A stretch of DNA of 64,000 bases, taken from assembly GCA_027605045.1 (NCBI GenBank), contig JAQFWX010000002.1:1054001-1118000 (forward strand). The letters are read 5' to 3'. The position numbers were made by a program, and so were the translations under genes. Each line of letters starts with the position of its first letter. Positions within the stretch are counted from its first letter, which is position 1. Below the pieces are notes generated by a model, which was not told the origin of the DNA, did not search any database, and worked only from the letters and a program-made list of their open reading frames with translations. Source of the DNA: Phallus indusiatus. Lineage: Eukaryota > Basidiomycota > Agaricomycetes > Phallales > Phallaceae. This document shows, one piece after another, positions 11,304 to 24,400 of this stretch.

Positions 11304-12286
11304 ATGGAATACGTAAGTAACGTATTGTCGTTGGAAGTGTTTTCTTGTAACCAATTTTAGTTCTCTTTGAGATTCCCGACTAGAACGAGCGGACGGGAAG
11401 CCTATCAAGGATGACGAGCTGGAGCGTTACGGTTTCAATATCACTATCGATTCGGTGTCCTACGACACTCCTGCTGATAGGAACACAGTCCGTTGCGCTG
11501 TTCTTTTGAATATCAACTTTGATGTTGCAGATGCTGTATTGGGTATGTAGTGCATCGTGATTTGATGTTACGACATTCTTCTTAACGAAGATTCCTTAGC
11601 CTATGCACTTGTACCTTTGACTACCGAGACTACATTCATTAGCGTGAGAGGGAGGTACGACGAGGACCACATTCGCATAACAGGGTATTTGCCTGCGAAG
11701 TCGAATATGTGAAAACGGGACGTGTTATCGGTACCAAAGACATATCAGCTACTCCGAACGTGGCGGTGGCTGTTTTGCAAAATAAGGCATCTATTTCTGG
11801 AGTTGGAGTCGACAAACACCTTCAAGTTGACGATCCTATAATGATATCTTTGAGGCCTATGATGAAGACTCTTGTTGGACGGCCAATCCAGCTTAATTGG
11901 TCAGTTGTATATCTCCTTGCCCCTCTTACAGGTAGTAATATCATTTATTCAGGGAGTTTGAGAACAAAGACGGCCCGTTCTACCCGCCCAGTCTTAAAGT
12001 ACTTGTCGTCGTTGAAAAGCAAAAAGAGAAACCAGATGAAGTCTTCTTTCCGTTCGTCTTGAAACTCCGCAAGGGGCTGAAGATCAAAGTACGGGGTATG
12101 AAACACCACTTCCGCGGGGTTTTTCCTCAAATTTTCAACAAAAACTCTGATGGGTGGAGTTTCCGAATTAAAGGGAATTACAGACATACACTTGCTAAAG
12201 ACGCTTTGGAGGATGAGGCTCAGGCGATGAAGGTTGTAGGTTTAGAGGTGGCTGCGAACGGTTGGTTCAAAGCGCAGCATGCATAG
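11304..12286 (+). CDS. Unrecognised multi-exon gene
   Basis: Not recognised. Coding-like stretches follow each other on the plus strand: DDELERYGFNITIDSVSYDT (about 11412-11470, through 11540), a GTATGT...TTAG intron, AYALVPLTTETTFISVRG, then VKTGRVIGTKDISATPNVAV to about 11900, a GTCAGT...TCAG intron, and FENKDGPFYPPSLKVLVVVE through to WFKAQHA at 12286. The segments read as beta-rich, soluble and without a signal peptide. The start is a guess (ATG 11304), since the first join was not resolved, and the step near 11660-11690 needs either a 29-nt intron, unusually short, or a frameshift. Best taken as a real but imperfectly modelled or decaying gene. Confidence 0.4.
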
Positions 12287-12495
12287 CTGAGGATCATATG
12301 TTTTCATCTATGACATTTTTTGTGTGTATTTTATATCATTCGAGGTGTGTGATACAGAGCAGATATTTAAAGCACGGTTACACTTTCTGCCAAAGAAGTA
12401 TTATTCTGAAAGCCTCCTGGACTGATAAGAGAGAGATAAATTTCTCACACGAACGTTTTTGTCTCGCATTTTAGCACCCACCAACAAGAGCACCC

Positions 12496-13174
12496 ATGCC
12501 TCGTATTCCTTACATCTTCCCCGAGGTCGGTGAATCTGAAGTCGCAGATACGATTCGACAGCGCCGCAAAAACGGCAAGCTCATTGGACTGGATGGTGTG
12601 CTATTGAACGCTCCGGCTATTGCGTCAGGCTATAGTCAGTTGCTTGGAGCAGTGAGAATGAAAAGCAGCTTGCAAGCTGATTTACGAGAATCACTGGTAA
12701 AGCATAAAAAGATTCATTAATATACAGCAAATCCGTAACCAGTCATTCAGATCTTGCGAGTTGCTGCTTTAAATTACGCAGCCTACGAATGGTATGTATG
12801 TTGTTATATACGTTACTTTCGGCGAAGTGCAAAACTCCAATGACAGGACACAACATGTTCCAATTGGTCGCGAGGCAGGGCTGACCGATGAACAAATTGA
12901 ATGGATTCGGGACGTTTCCGCCATCCGTACATCGAAAGTTGAAGACAGACCTCAACCTCCTGCCTTCTTCCCGGACGTTCTCAAGGCGGCACTCACTTAC
13001 GCTGATTGCGTAACCGTCGATATCAAAGTCACAACACAAGTATTCGCAGCCCTCAAAGAACAGCTCAACGATCAGCAAATCATGGAAGCAACGGCAACTA
13101 TAGGCAGTTATAACATGGTGTCGAGGATTTTAGTAGCGTTGGATGTAGAAGATATGGCGAATAAATCAATTTGA
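12496..13174 (+). CDS. Carboxymuconolactone decarboxylase / AhpD-fold protein
   Basis: Three exons, 12496-12696, 12751-12791 and 12847-13174, joined by introns GTAAAG...TCAG (54 nt) and GTATGT...ACAG (55 nt). The joined protein of about 189 residues contains LNAPAIASGYSQLLGAVR, ILRVAALNYAAYEW, and a second half starting REAGLTDEQIEWIRD, which is the layout of the carboxymuconolactone decarboxylase fold (helical hairpin with the conserved E in the AAYEW region and H or Q next to it). No CxxC pair is visible, so an AhpD-like peroxidase role is unlikely. Family members act on small lactones, or on peroxides when CxxC is present; the substrate is not inferable. Cytosolic, no signal peptide. Confidence 0.8.
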
Positions 13175-13785
13175 CAGAACTAGATAGGAAAGTACACGAC
13201 GATTTTATAAATATGTATAACACAGCGGAAAAAACCTGAAAAATAAAGATCATTAGTTGGAATTCTTATAGCCATGAAGAATTTAGAGGTTCAGTCCCGA
13301 AAGATGGTTAATTTGAAAGGCATCATCGCTATAAGCTAGCCAATTCGAAGGGTTGGTTCCCTTATACATCATATGACAGAAAAAGTAGAGCAACACTTAC
13401 CATCTGAACTGTCCAAAGTAAATTATAGCAGAGAAAGAAAAAAACGTCTATACAGATGTGACTGTCACTTTTTGTGGGCGTATTTATAGCCAAGGCGTCT
13501 CGCCTAAAGTTGGTGATGTTTTAGCGCTGGTGCAAGGGCCCGGAAGCATTAGGCTGTACGAGCTGCAGTTCACTTTGAAAGGCTACTTTAGTTTTCCAGC
13601 ATCAATATCAAACTAAGCTTTGTTATTAGGACTTTTAATTAATAATTAATAATACAAAAGCTATTGTCCGTACGATGAACTAACAATTATCCTATCGCTA
13701 TCGGGCCATTTACTACTCAAAAGAGAACAGCAAAAGTATTCAAAAATGCAAGAAAGACTAAAAAAGACTAAGAGGAAAAGAATTA
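13175..13785. other. Intergenic region, convergent 3' ends
   Basis: AT-rich spacer between convergent genes. It contains a run of TTAATTAATAATTAATAAT (about 13635-13655) but no coding signal. Confidence 0.5.
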
Positions 13786-15755
13786 TTATCTATCTTTGCT
13801 ACTTTCACTTTCACTAGATGTCCTAATAACCTCAGTTCCATTTCCATTTCCAATACCATTACCATTACCATAACCACCCGTCGGAGCTGACCAGCGTCTC
13901 TCATCTCTCGACCGTGAACTGTCTCTACTATTGATGCCACTTCCTGTTTGACTTGTCGTTCTAGAACTAGTCCGTCCAACACTAACACTCGAAACGCCTA
14001 AATGAACCATCTGGTTAACCTGCATCATGACCTGACTAGGGCTCGAAGGACGACTCGGCGGAGGGGTATAAATCGGATGCGGGGTATATCCACCAAGAGT
14101 TGGACTAGGGTGCAAATACGGAGACGGAAGTTGATCAGACGAAGATGAATGAGAGGTATGTATGAGAGGCAATGGTAATGGGGAATGAGGCCGCGACGGC
14201 GCCGGAGAAGAGAGAGGAGATAATCCCAATTTTGTGAGAAGCGTTTTGGCTTTTTCGATGGTCGGTTGTGCTTTTGTATCCAAATCAAATCCTAGTAAAG
14301 ATGATTCATCTAATTCTAATGGTGTGTTTTTACCGCTCCGAGGAGAGGCGGCATCTATTTGGGAACGTCGCTGTGAGTTTGAGGACGACGACGAGGATTG
14401 CGTACGAGAGAATATTGTAACATCTTCAGTGCTCCTCGAAATTCGTTATTCTTCTTGTTAAATGAATGGAGTTTAATGGTTTCATATCCAGCATCTCTCC
14501 TGTCTCTCGCATAATGAGATTCTTCCGAATCTGACGAATCCCCTGCATTCGCCACGACTGACATTGGAATATGACCAGATGCAGCAGTCTCCCGACGATT
14601 ATATAGCCAAGTCGCAACGAGAACGACAGTCGCACCAAGCAAAAAAGTCGGAGTGACGGCGAATTCGAAGAGTACAACACTCGCGACGAACGAAAGTACA
14701 ATTGACAGAGATGTCGCGAAGCCTTTGAGAATGTTGTCGGCATGTTTAATGACTAACGCGGTGATCAGTCCTCCCAGAACCTGTGTTAGAACCGTTGCCC
14801 ACGCCCAAAATGAGAAATTATGAAGAAGACGAAGCGGGAATGATGAAATGGCGGCGAGGAGAGACGGAGCGGGAGAAGATGGCGAAGAATCAGCATTAGG
14901 GAAGTTTTCCCATATAGCCGGGAGAAGAGCGGGAATGAGAGAGAATAAAGAAAGTTGTACGTTTCTAACCCATAGATCGGCTGTCGAGTTTTTTAGAACC
15001 ATTTCAAAGTAAACGCCAGCTAGCCCCGATGTAAAGCAAGCAGCGCACACGGCCAAAAATCCGAGTATCGGATTCATATGCGTCAACCCTTCTGTATGTT
15101 TCGCATGTGAATCGCCTGATTGGATTTGCACGATCCCTACACCGAGCGCCAGCAAAATGAGTGCGCCCCATTTGAGCTTGCTCAATTGTTTGCGTAAGAG
15201 GAGTACCGAAAACGCAGCAGTCGTCAGAATCTTCATCTGATAGGTTACCTGAAACGTGGCAGCGTCTAGATTGGAAGCTGCAACGTATTGGAGGTTATTC
15301 TGGAACACGTAGAGGATGGCAGGGATGGAGAGCTTCCAACAGTCTGGGCTGAAGATGTCGGTGAAGGTTCGTCGCCAGGGCCACGTCCACGGAGCGTACA
15401 AGCGGGCGCGAGGTAGTTTAGAATTACTTGGTCGCATGGCAGTAGTTTGTAGTCTATACATGGCGACGCCCAGTGAGATACTGCCCTTCAGCACCTCGTT
15501 GATGAGCACGGCCGAAGCGGCAGAGTACTGTTGAGAAGGTGGTGTCGTGGTTCGTGAGATGTGCATTATAATAGTGAGCGCAGCATTTTGGACAGCGAGG
15601 GTGACAAGCCTGTGTTAAAAAAAACAATGATGAGCAATCGTTCCAGACCATGGTCGTGTAAACAGACTGAATACATACGACACGTATTTAAGAGGAACAC
15701 CGAATACGGTTGGACCAGTCTGCTGTTGCTGCCTTTGACGTTCTCCCGACGGCAT
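13786..15755 (-). CDS. Nucleotide-sugar transporter (UDP-galactose / UDP-GlcNAc type, SLC35A family), C-terminal tail out of frame
   Basis: ATG at 15755 starts MPSGERQRQQQQTG...GVPLKYVS; a GTATGT...ACAG intron (15678-15610) joins it to LVTLAVQNAALTIIMHISRT. About ten hydrophobic segments follow, with family blocks NLDAATFQVTYQMKILTTA and FGLAGVYFE-like (TSGLAGVYFEMVLKN), and a final KGFATSLSIVLS segment. These are hallmarks of Golgi CMP-sialic acid/UDP-galactose/UDP-GlcNAc antiporters. In the frame of the membrane domain the protein stops near 14355, but a coding-like Ser-rich tail (RSTEDVTIFSRTQ...SPRSGKNTPLELDESSLLGF...) is open from about 14459 to 13786 in the -1 frame, with no GT donor between them. 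Either the tail is lost by a frameshift or the sequence has an indel near 14455-14462. The tail includes a Gly-Asn repeat (GYGNGNGIGNGNG). Confidence 0.85.
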
Positions 15756-17364
15756 GGGACCATTTGCTGAATGAGACTGGGTGTGGGTTAAGTGGCCATT
15801 GGTCTACGAGAGGGAAAGGAGGGTGTAAATAAAGCACAGTTAGATAAGCGGCAGAAGAGAATTTATACTTGATTCACAACAGTATTGATATTGGTGCGGG
15901 AATCAGATGGGTGGGAATCAACGAGGGTATACTCGATCGAAGATCGAGAGGTATTCGCATTCATGGAAGTGGTTGACCGGTGTGTCAGAGTCGACAACGA
16001 CGGCACGGTCCTCTTCTCTTTTATTTGTCCCGCCAGAGCCAGTGTTTAGCGTTGTTATCAAGATTCGTATAAGAAAACTCGGACCGCTTGATAAAACTAA
16101 GAGGTATAGCTTTTAATCCTGGCTTGTGATTCGCCACCGAATATAGTTAAACGCTCCTGCAACGTTCTGTCAATAAAACCGTGCAATTGGCCTGCATGTT
16201 AACCACGTTCTAGTAACGTGCACCATACCCGTGAGTGAATATAATGACGGACCAGCTTCCCAACTGCTCAAGCAGTAAGTAGCAGCTTCAAAGGCTCGTA
16301 AATCCCCACCGCTGTTCTTAGTTGTTCCTGCTCTCTTTGACAGGATAGTTAGCCCTGACTGCGACCTGTGCCAGGTGACCCGCTGCTCGCAGCTTCGTGT
16401 CAAGAGAAAAACCCCGACGGAATGAGTGAAACAAGATGAATTGAATTGAAACGCTTTTATAGCAGCGAATTCCAGTAGTTCGTGTTCGTGTCTGGGTCGT
16501 CGTGCAAGTGGAGAAACGAACCTTTTTCAGAGCTCTCCATCACAACGATAAGCGCGCACCAAGCGAGCGGAGTTCCGAAAACAGACATAGTGTCCACAGC
16601 ACCGTGACCAAACCGTGACGCTGGCTGGACCCATTCTGATTTCTCTCCGCATGATCTCGCTCCAGTTCGAATGGTTAATTGGCTACGTCTGGTTTATATT
16701 TAGTTCCTCATAAAAAGGAAGGGCGTCGACGTCTCTGCAACCAACAGCAGTCGACAACAGCTTGGTGTCATCAGATTGTGATGCAAATTCAATGCAAATT
16801 CATGTGCACACAGCATACTTTCTGTCGAACAATGATGACTTTCGCTGAGAGAACACAATGCTTGTATTATGGGATTAGGTTCAGTATGTTGACAGCGAAT
16901 CTACCAAATTGGTTCCCCAAACGTCACAAAACGTGTTTTTGGCTTTGGAGCACCGAAAATCAAGATGAATATGGCAAAAAGCGCTGACGTTCTGGACTCA
17001 GTTCGTTTTGCCATTATTAGCATTGCTTTGTTTTAACTTGTTACATATGCTAATATATAAACAGATCGCAGTAGACTATGCAGTGAGTTTTGCCATGGAA
17101 TCACCTACTGGCCGGAGGTTTCGACATCCGGCTTACCTTTTCTCTATTTGTACACCTCGCGCGCTGTAACTATATACCAGCATAGAAGTGAGTTTATTGG
17201 CGCACCAAACGCTGAGAATCTGTTTTTTTTGCACCTTGGGCATTTTCGGGTTATCTATATTTTTTAGAACGAGTACAAGAATACATGTACACAGCAATTC
17301 TAGCTTTTTTTGAAAAAAGAGAAAGTACATTTCATGCCTAGTATCGGTATTGCCCTCCTCAACT
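15756..17364. other. Intergenic region, no gene supported
   Basis: About 1.6 kb upstream of the transporter and downstream of the WSC gene. Open frames here (for example 16679-16987 plus) lack family resemblance and good splice context. Probably promoter and decayed sequence. Confidence 0.4.
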
Positions 17365-18660
17365 CTAGGCTGCTCCCGTGTTGGCAGTAAACTCATAAAC
17401 TTGCCACTAAATAATTTTTAACAGAGTTTAAACAATGAAAGAAACGGAATTTGCCAATATTACTTACAACGCCGTGATCTCCACAGATTTCTGTCGAGTT
17501 GAGAGAGCAAAGAGCAGTGCCCGGAGAAGTACTTATCCGATTAGGAGACAGTGTATTTCCACATTCTAATTTCATAAGAGAGTCAATAATCATCGCTTCT
17601 AATGGCAAGTAAGGCAAAATATCTTACCACAAACCTGTAATCATTAGATGATTAGTATGTCCTTCAAATTTATTATAGATCAGACTTACACCACCGTCAC
17701 TTATCGAGCACAGGGCGCAGCCCAAGTTGACAGTACACCACGTCAGACAGTTTTCAACGCTCCCTGAAGTAGTCTTCGTTCCGGCGATAACAGCTTCTAC
17801 TACAAACGGTTGCGAGTTAGGCGTAGTATTACTAGGTAAAACAATTCAGACACAAGTTTTCAAATATTAGGGGTAAATAATTAATTTACTTGAAGGATCC
17901 AACGAGATTCCAAACCCCGGGAAGTCCCTCAGAAAATTGTTCAGGTACTGAGGGAGGAGGAGGTCCGGTAGGGGTAGGAGTAGGAGTAGGAGTAGGAGTA
18001 GTAGGAGCACTGGTAGTGGTAGGTGTCGAAGGAGGATTGGTGGCATTCAAGTTTGTGAAAAGTGAAAGTCTAGCAGAACCGCCACATATTTCAGCAGTGT
18101 TGTTTGGGCAAGCAAAGTTGCAATCAGTAAGATTAGCTTGAGTCGCGTCGTTATGTATAGAAGTATCGCAGTCTAGATTCCGATGTAAATCAACTGTTTC
18201 TGGTTAATCCCTTTGTAATGGGTAATACGTACAGCACTCCTGTTTGTTGACTTGGTGAGTACCAAATCAGACATTTAAATTAATTTTCGAAATACATACC
18301 CTTCCGAACTCAGCACCGGCAAGAGGATAGTTACGTTCAGCGCAAAATTGTATGCAGTTCTCTATTGTACTAAATACTGGGTCGACATATGATGCGGCGT
18401 CCAGACTTCTAAGTCCAGGATTATCTCTATTCAAACGGCAAACATATTAATATAATTGAAGCCTTTCGGAAAGAGAGAAAGCTTACGTCCAGCATCCTAA
18501 AGAGGACCATCCGGAGGGTAACTAGTGTACAGATGTCAGATGATCGAACCGCTCTAGACTCTGTCTGGCTAAGAGAGATAAAAGGGCTTACTGCAAACAC
18601 AGCATTCTCAATGGTGAACAAAGCGAGAGCGGTTACAATGGAAATGGTATAGCGTAACAT
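17365..18660 (-). CDS. WSC-domain secreted or cell-surface protein
   Basis: ATG at 18660 begins MLRYTISIVTALALFTIENAVFA, a clear signal peptide. Exons reading leftward give a WSC-type block, DNPGLRSLDAASYVDPVFS...ENCIQFCAERNYPLAGAEFG, then a Cys-containing part (NLTDCNFACPNNTAEICGGSARLS) matching the C-x3-C...ICGG ending of WSC domains. A Thr-Pro-Thr-Pro linker follows, encoded by a GGAGTA-type hexanucleotide repeat near 17966-18001. A second Cys-rich block (VENCLTWCTVNLGCALCSI, NSTEICGDHGV) ends WQVYEFTANTGAA at 17365 after a GTAAGT...TTAG intron. WSC domains bind carbohydrate and occur in cell-wall stress sensors and secreted oxidases; no transmembrane anchor or enzyme domain is seen, so a wall-bound carbohydrate-binding protein is likely. 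Confidence 0.8.
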
Positions 18661-19725
18661 CCTCGATGGAATAAGAGGAGATGAAAAGGTTGATCTGCCA
18701 CGTTGAAAAGAAAAACCGAGTCAGGGCTTCATTTATGGGTGGATATAGGTAGGACATTCAGAGAGAGAACGAAAAAAAATAGCTACATATCTCACATAGT
18801 CGGAGAGTCTGCTTCGGGACCAGGGGCATCACGTCAACGGCTCGCTTCCAAAATTGACAGTTCCTGTCAATTTATCGATTTCTCTCCACCCATATGTTTC
18901 AGGAGACAAGTGGGAGGCAAGGTAAAAGATATTAGGAAGTGTCTCACCCTCTGATGGTGCCTCAGTATATATGTCATTTCTACAGCGATACAGAGTGATG
19001 CCTAGTGATGCTCTGTCAGAAAATTCTTAATTTGGAACGACGCATTGTCCTTTTGCCTCGACACGCTTGAGATTCATGACAGTTGGCAGACACGATTGTC
19101 TAAGGAAGAATTGTGCACGTCGATACTTGACATGATTCCCGGCTGGTGGAGTTCAGTCGATGAGAGTTGCGAGCAGGAAAAGAGATAAGTAAATTATTAC
19201 AACGCACTGACGCCACCTGCCGAGCGGCAGCGATTTTGTTTTATCATACTCCTCCTCAGCGAAGCTTGATTCCTTTCCAGAAGTACTGGGAGCAATATAT
19301 AATTCATGATATGAGAGCGATAAACATTAAAATACTAAAGTTTACCAGGGGCTACAAGGCAACATCCCTCGGCATCTGATAACGAGTACTAACTTAGGTC
19401 CTTGGAAGGCATCTCTGCTATCTATACAGAAGAACAATATGGCTATGAAAAAAAAAACAGCGAGGGGAAGCGTAATCGGTAATAAGCAGGGTACTATGTA
19501 CATGTGTCAAACATCAACAAGGCCATCTACCAATCACCGAAACACAATAACAAATAAACGTGGCTGGCTAAGTTTGCAAAGGAGTGACTAATACTGTATC
19601 AAAACTGAGTATGAATCCATGAATCCAAGCATCCGAGATCCTGAAAAGAGAGAGAGACAGAGGGGGGAAAAAACGGTGCAGTGTGCTGAAGCTGTTTTGG
19701 ATATATTTTGTAACGATGGTCATAT
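18661..19725. other. Intergenic region, no gene supported
   Basis: About 1.1 kb between two minus-strand genes. The part next to 18660 is the WSC gene promoter. I see no convincing exon. Confidence 0.4.
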
Positions 19726-21063
19726 TTACACCTCGGGTACACCGGTATATTGTCCATGATTGTTCACATGATTTGAAAGTGGAGGAACTGGTTCGTCAGA
19801 TGACATGACGAAGGCGGTACTGAGCCCGTCTGTACTTTTGAACGTAGGAAGGGATGATACAGGCGTAGTAGGGAAAGTACTTGGGTCGGCTGGATCCTAA
19901 TATATATCCCAGATGATGGTTTCAGAACAAGATAAGCTGAAGACACGAAGTGAGAGAAACATACGTAAAGTTTTAAATCGTGCACAGGTGGTGGAACCAT
20001 AATGGGAGGGAAAGCCGGGTTCAAAGGTGCGGGACTCGAATTAAAATCGAACATTGTCTTCTCATCAGAGGTATAGCTACGGTAGCCCCTCCTCCATTTG
20101 ATGTAGAGGTAATAAGAGGAACACGCGATGATGATAATTAACACAACCCCTCCCACGACTCCTCCGATAATCGCGCCAAGGTGATTACTGCCACCGCCAC
20201 TGGTGTCAGTATTTTTGCCAGGGCTGGCTGTCGGAACAGGTGGTGGTGCGGAAGTGGAATTGCCATCGCTCACGTCTGGAATTCCTGCGTTATGCACTGA
20301 CAAAGCCGAGTTGGGATCGAATGCGTTGCTCGCTGTAACGTTGAGATAGGCCCAAGCCGGTACAGTCACGCCTGAAGGGAGTGCGAGAGGATAAACCGAT
20401 ATCGATATGTCGTGGTCGCTACAGTTCTCTCTCCAGTTGCTCCATCTGCACCGAGGAAGAAAAGAATTAGTACAACAGCTGAATGAATAGTAATCTGGCT
20501 TACGTCGTAGACTCTCTTTGCTGGCACACAGAACAAGCCGCCACCATTGAATAAACAACTGTGCTACAGGTGCATTCAGTAGATTGGTGGCTTGTTGGGC
20601 CTGAATAGTCTGAGCCTTGTGGAAGAGCGGGTATGTTCCAATCTAAAGAGAAAGGTGCGTTAACATTGGGAGCTTCGCAAACTAATACACGCTTCCGTAC
20701 CGCCTCCATTGCATACCGCCTCCAAGTTTGCAGCAACTATAGCCAAAGTTCAGCAATAAGAAGAAATAAGACGATATGATTCATAGAAAAGTTTACTGCA
20801 CCTGCACAGGGGCTCATCCCATTCTGATTAAAGGTCTGTAATGAAGTTTGTTTTATTTTAGCTCAAGCCATCCGCCACAGCGATACATATGTTGTCAACG
20901 AGACGCACCCATTCAGCAGTGGTACAAACAGCTGATGTCGTCTAAAAAAGGGTCGTTTTGATACGCAACAGAAGGTGAGAGGGATACTTACAGCACTCCC
21001 CATACATCTCGTGAACAATAAAGATACAAAACTTATTACGGCGCAAAACTGATACCACGACAT
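19726..21063 (-). CDS. Single-pass membrane protein with Cys-rich ectodomain (unknown function)
   Basis: Start chosen at ATG 21063: MSWYQFCAVISFVSLLFTRC is a signal peptide, followed by a GTAAGT donor. Small exons then encode a Cys-rich ectodomain (CTTAEWTFNQNG, ECTCSTVVYSMVAACSVCQQ, WSNWRENCSDHDISISVYPL, VTVPAWAYLNVT), a Ser/Pro linker, a glycine-rich transmembrane helix (LGAIIGGVVGGVVLIIIIACSSYYLYIKWRR) and a Pro-rich cytoplasmic tail ending GQYTGVPEV at 19726. This architecture recurs as an uncharacterised family in Agaricomycetes; the C..C...ACxxC and PxxxVPxWAYLDVT-type blocks are its hallmarks. It may be a surface sensor or adhesin, but that is inference from the layout only. Confidence 0.75.
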
Positions 21064-21497
21064 TGGGAACAAGAGATAAGCAGAAAAGAAAGGATATGTG
21101 AACCCACAAATAGGAAGAAGACCCACTTTATTATCAGGGATGGTTACGGGCAGCACAACCCGAGATGGCTGACTAGCCACGGTGGGACATGTCTAGCGTC
21201 TAAGTCTCATAGCCAAGGCTCTCAATTGCCTTCGGAACGTGCCATCATCTTTAAGGGCATGATATTTGAGAATTTTTTGAGCGTTGAAGGGCAGTTGCAA
21301 AGATGGCGCATCTCGAGTTCATTTACGTGTGAGATTCAGCTTTCTCCAAATTTGTCATGTCACGGCGTGACACAACGGAACGGGGGGCGGGCCCTTTTCG
21401 GACTTGGAGACGACTCCAAGCGGTGACTCAACATGTGTTGTCGTGAAGTCGTGAGGGAAAAACAACAAAATAGTATTTTATTAATCTTGTTTCTGAA

Positions 21498-24400
21498 TCA
21501 TAAATCACCATGTACAACAGTCACATCATTACCAGAAGAACCCCACGGTTCTGGCTGATCGCTCATCTCAAAAACCAATTCGCCTCCATTAATAATGTCC
21601 TCATGGGTTAATAAAGGCTGGTCAATTGATCGCCCATTCAACGTAAGAGATCGCACGTAAGGTTTAGTGGGGGCATCGGTCGCAGTAATAACGAGGGTTT
21701 TACCGCTCCCCGGGAATGTAATAGTGGCTTTATCAAAGAAAGGGGACCCAACGACGTACGAGGTACTCGATGGATTCACCGGATAAAATCCTAGAGACGA
21801 AAAGAGATACCATGCGCTCATTTGGCCACAGTCTTCGTTCTAGAATATAACGATCAGTTTGTCTGACCCTGGCATACAATAGTTTAATGAACATCAAAAA
21901 ATAAATTACTTACGCCAGAAAGTCCGTCTATAGTTGAATTATAATTCGCAACAGCAATGGATCGAATACGGGTTTGTCCCTTATCCGGAGCCCCTGCCAA
22001 TGCGTAAAGATAAGGGATATGATGCGATGGTTCATTTGTTTGATCATTATGCCCTGAAAGATGATGATTGGTCGACTTGAAAGGAATACGTATGACTCTT
22101 GGAGAAACAAACCTCCATCAAAATGTTCATCTAGGAATGTCACGAAAGAATCATTTCCTCCTTTCAACTCAATTCTATAAAAATAGGGTTATGATGTACG
22201 CAGAGAGGCGCACTTTGGTTTTTACTCACAGCCCAGGAACATCATGCATCACATCAAAAGTGTAAGCCCATTTATCTCCTTCAGTCCAACCGACATCTTC
22301 CCCAGCGAACGAACCGTTACTGAACCTAGCCTCCATGAAACCAGTCTCATTATTGAATATCTTCCGGTAATTATTAGAGCGGGCGAGGAGGAAATCCGCT
22401 ACGTCATCATGCCCGGTCTGGCGTGCGACAACAGACACAGCAAAATCGTCAACTGCAGATGTGGCGTCAGGGTAAGCGGGGAACAAAAGTGCCTTAATAA
22501 AAAGGAACTAAAAAAATTTACAAGAGTAATCCAATGTTCTGGATCCTGATTCGCTATGCAGCTCAGCTCCCACAAAGCCTTTTTGGGCGTACACTGAGGA
22601 AAGTCCCGCACGGGCTTCGACGCCTACTCCTTCTTGCCTGTCATAGTATCTATATAAAGTTTGTAAATGAGGGAAACGATGAGTGATTTCCCTTCTTACT
22701 GGGTTGTCGTATCATTGACAGGTGGCCTTGAGGAGAGGGAATCATTAGTTATAGCATAGATTCTAACAGTCGGTAGAGAAGCACTACACGGTGGCATCCT
22801 TGTAAACACCGGCGTATGCAACATCTGTATCAAAACCAGTGACGCCTTTGATCATGGCCTCGGCAATTAAAGAGTCTACATGTGTAGCAACCTTCAAAAC
22901 TTGAGATAAAAAATTTACTACTCCCCTGCGACAAGGTTGTGCACGCACCATAATGTTGGTCTCAACGATGTTCTTCCACATCGGAAGCCAGCCGCCCTTG
23001 AAAAAAAAAGAGAAAATTCAAAACACGAACATAAGGCGCATAGCACGCCATGAATGTGCAACAAACCTCTTGAAAATCTTGAAGCATCGAAGTGACAAGG
23101 CTAGACATTCTTTCAGGAGCAAAGAAAATCTCCCAAGCCCACTGATATTCATGATTAGTGAATAGAAAATTCATCAATTGAGAGAAAATAACCTCAGCTC
23201 TGTACGTGTCCCAGATGGAATACCCAGTATAGCTACTGCCTGTGTGTACCTACACGCAAAACGCGCGGTTTTTGTAGGACTAAATATATGCAAATGAATA
23301 AAAGTCCATTACCTGATCGTCATAACCACTATAATAGCGACCACCTTCGTCCTGTTCGTTTGGGTACTGGAGGGTATGGAAAAAAGCAGTATAAAACGTG
23401 GTTTTCTGGTCTTCAGTCGCGCCTTCCAACTGTATAAGATCCAGTTTATCAGCCCAAGCTTTCCGGGTGTTATAAGCCGTTTCTTCCAAGGACGTCCCGT
23501 CCGGGATTTCATTATCAAGATTCGCCCTCGCTTGATCGACAGATATATAAGAAACGCCAACGCGGACGTCAACTTGAGTCACGTTCTCCGCGAATCTCAC
23601 ATATCCCATGACTTGCTGATCTGTTCGATTTGTCTCGTTCTCATGTAGAGTATTATTTGTTGCCGTTCCCCATGATATGAATGGCACGGAAAACCGAGCC
23701 ACGAAGTAACCTGCGAAATGGTCTGCTGTGAAAGGACCAAGAATGTCATCTTGTCGTTCAGGATTGCGTCCAGATATTTCTTGAGTTGCAGGTGATATGA
23801 AGATATCACCGATATTAACGGCTATCCGGGAGACATTATTGCTGACTACGGTATTCCGAGAAGCTTGGACAATCATATGGGGCTGAGAAACGTCTTCAAA
23901 CGTAAACCTTAAATGGCCAACACGGGATGCTAAAAAAAAAGAGAAACGTATTTAAATTCTCTGATCATCAATTTTTATTTTCGGTGTAAAGCTCAACTGG
24001 AAGCATGCTCGGCGAAGATCGTTCCACCTGTTTCTGGGCGTAGGTTGACGCTGTAATACGAGGCGGTTGCAACTTCTTCGTCATGAGAAAACGGAATACC
24101 CCGTTCTTCGAAAGACGGTGTTACCGATCCGACCCCAGGAGCAACGATAACAGTACCGGATTCACCTGTGGTCATTCATTCAATAGGACTCAACCCAGGT
24201 ATATGGCAAGAAGCCTCACCCATCCAAATTGCGGGTTGATGCGTCCCTTGGAAACCGTGAATCTGGGTATCCGTCTGATTATAAGGAGTGACGGAAACAT
24301 AATTTTCACGAGTCTGGGCAACCCATCTTGTCATCGCGAACGGCGGGGCTTTGGGTTACTATGAGCTTTTGAATAGCTAAGAATGTAAGAACCTACTTAC

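Noticed and set aside
16679..16987. 102-codon open frame on the plus strand
   Set aside because: Cys/Trp/His-rich composition typical of chance frames; no splice context or domain.
22244..22549. Open frame antisense to the GH92 gene
   Set aside because: Shadow of conserved mannosidase exons on the opposite strand.
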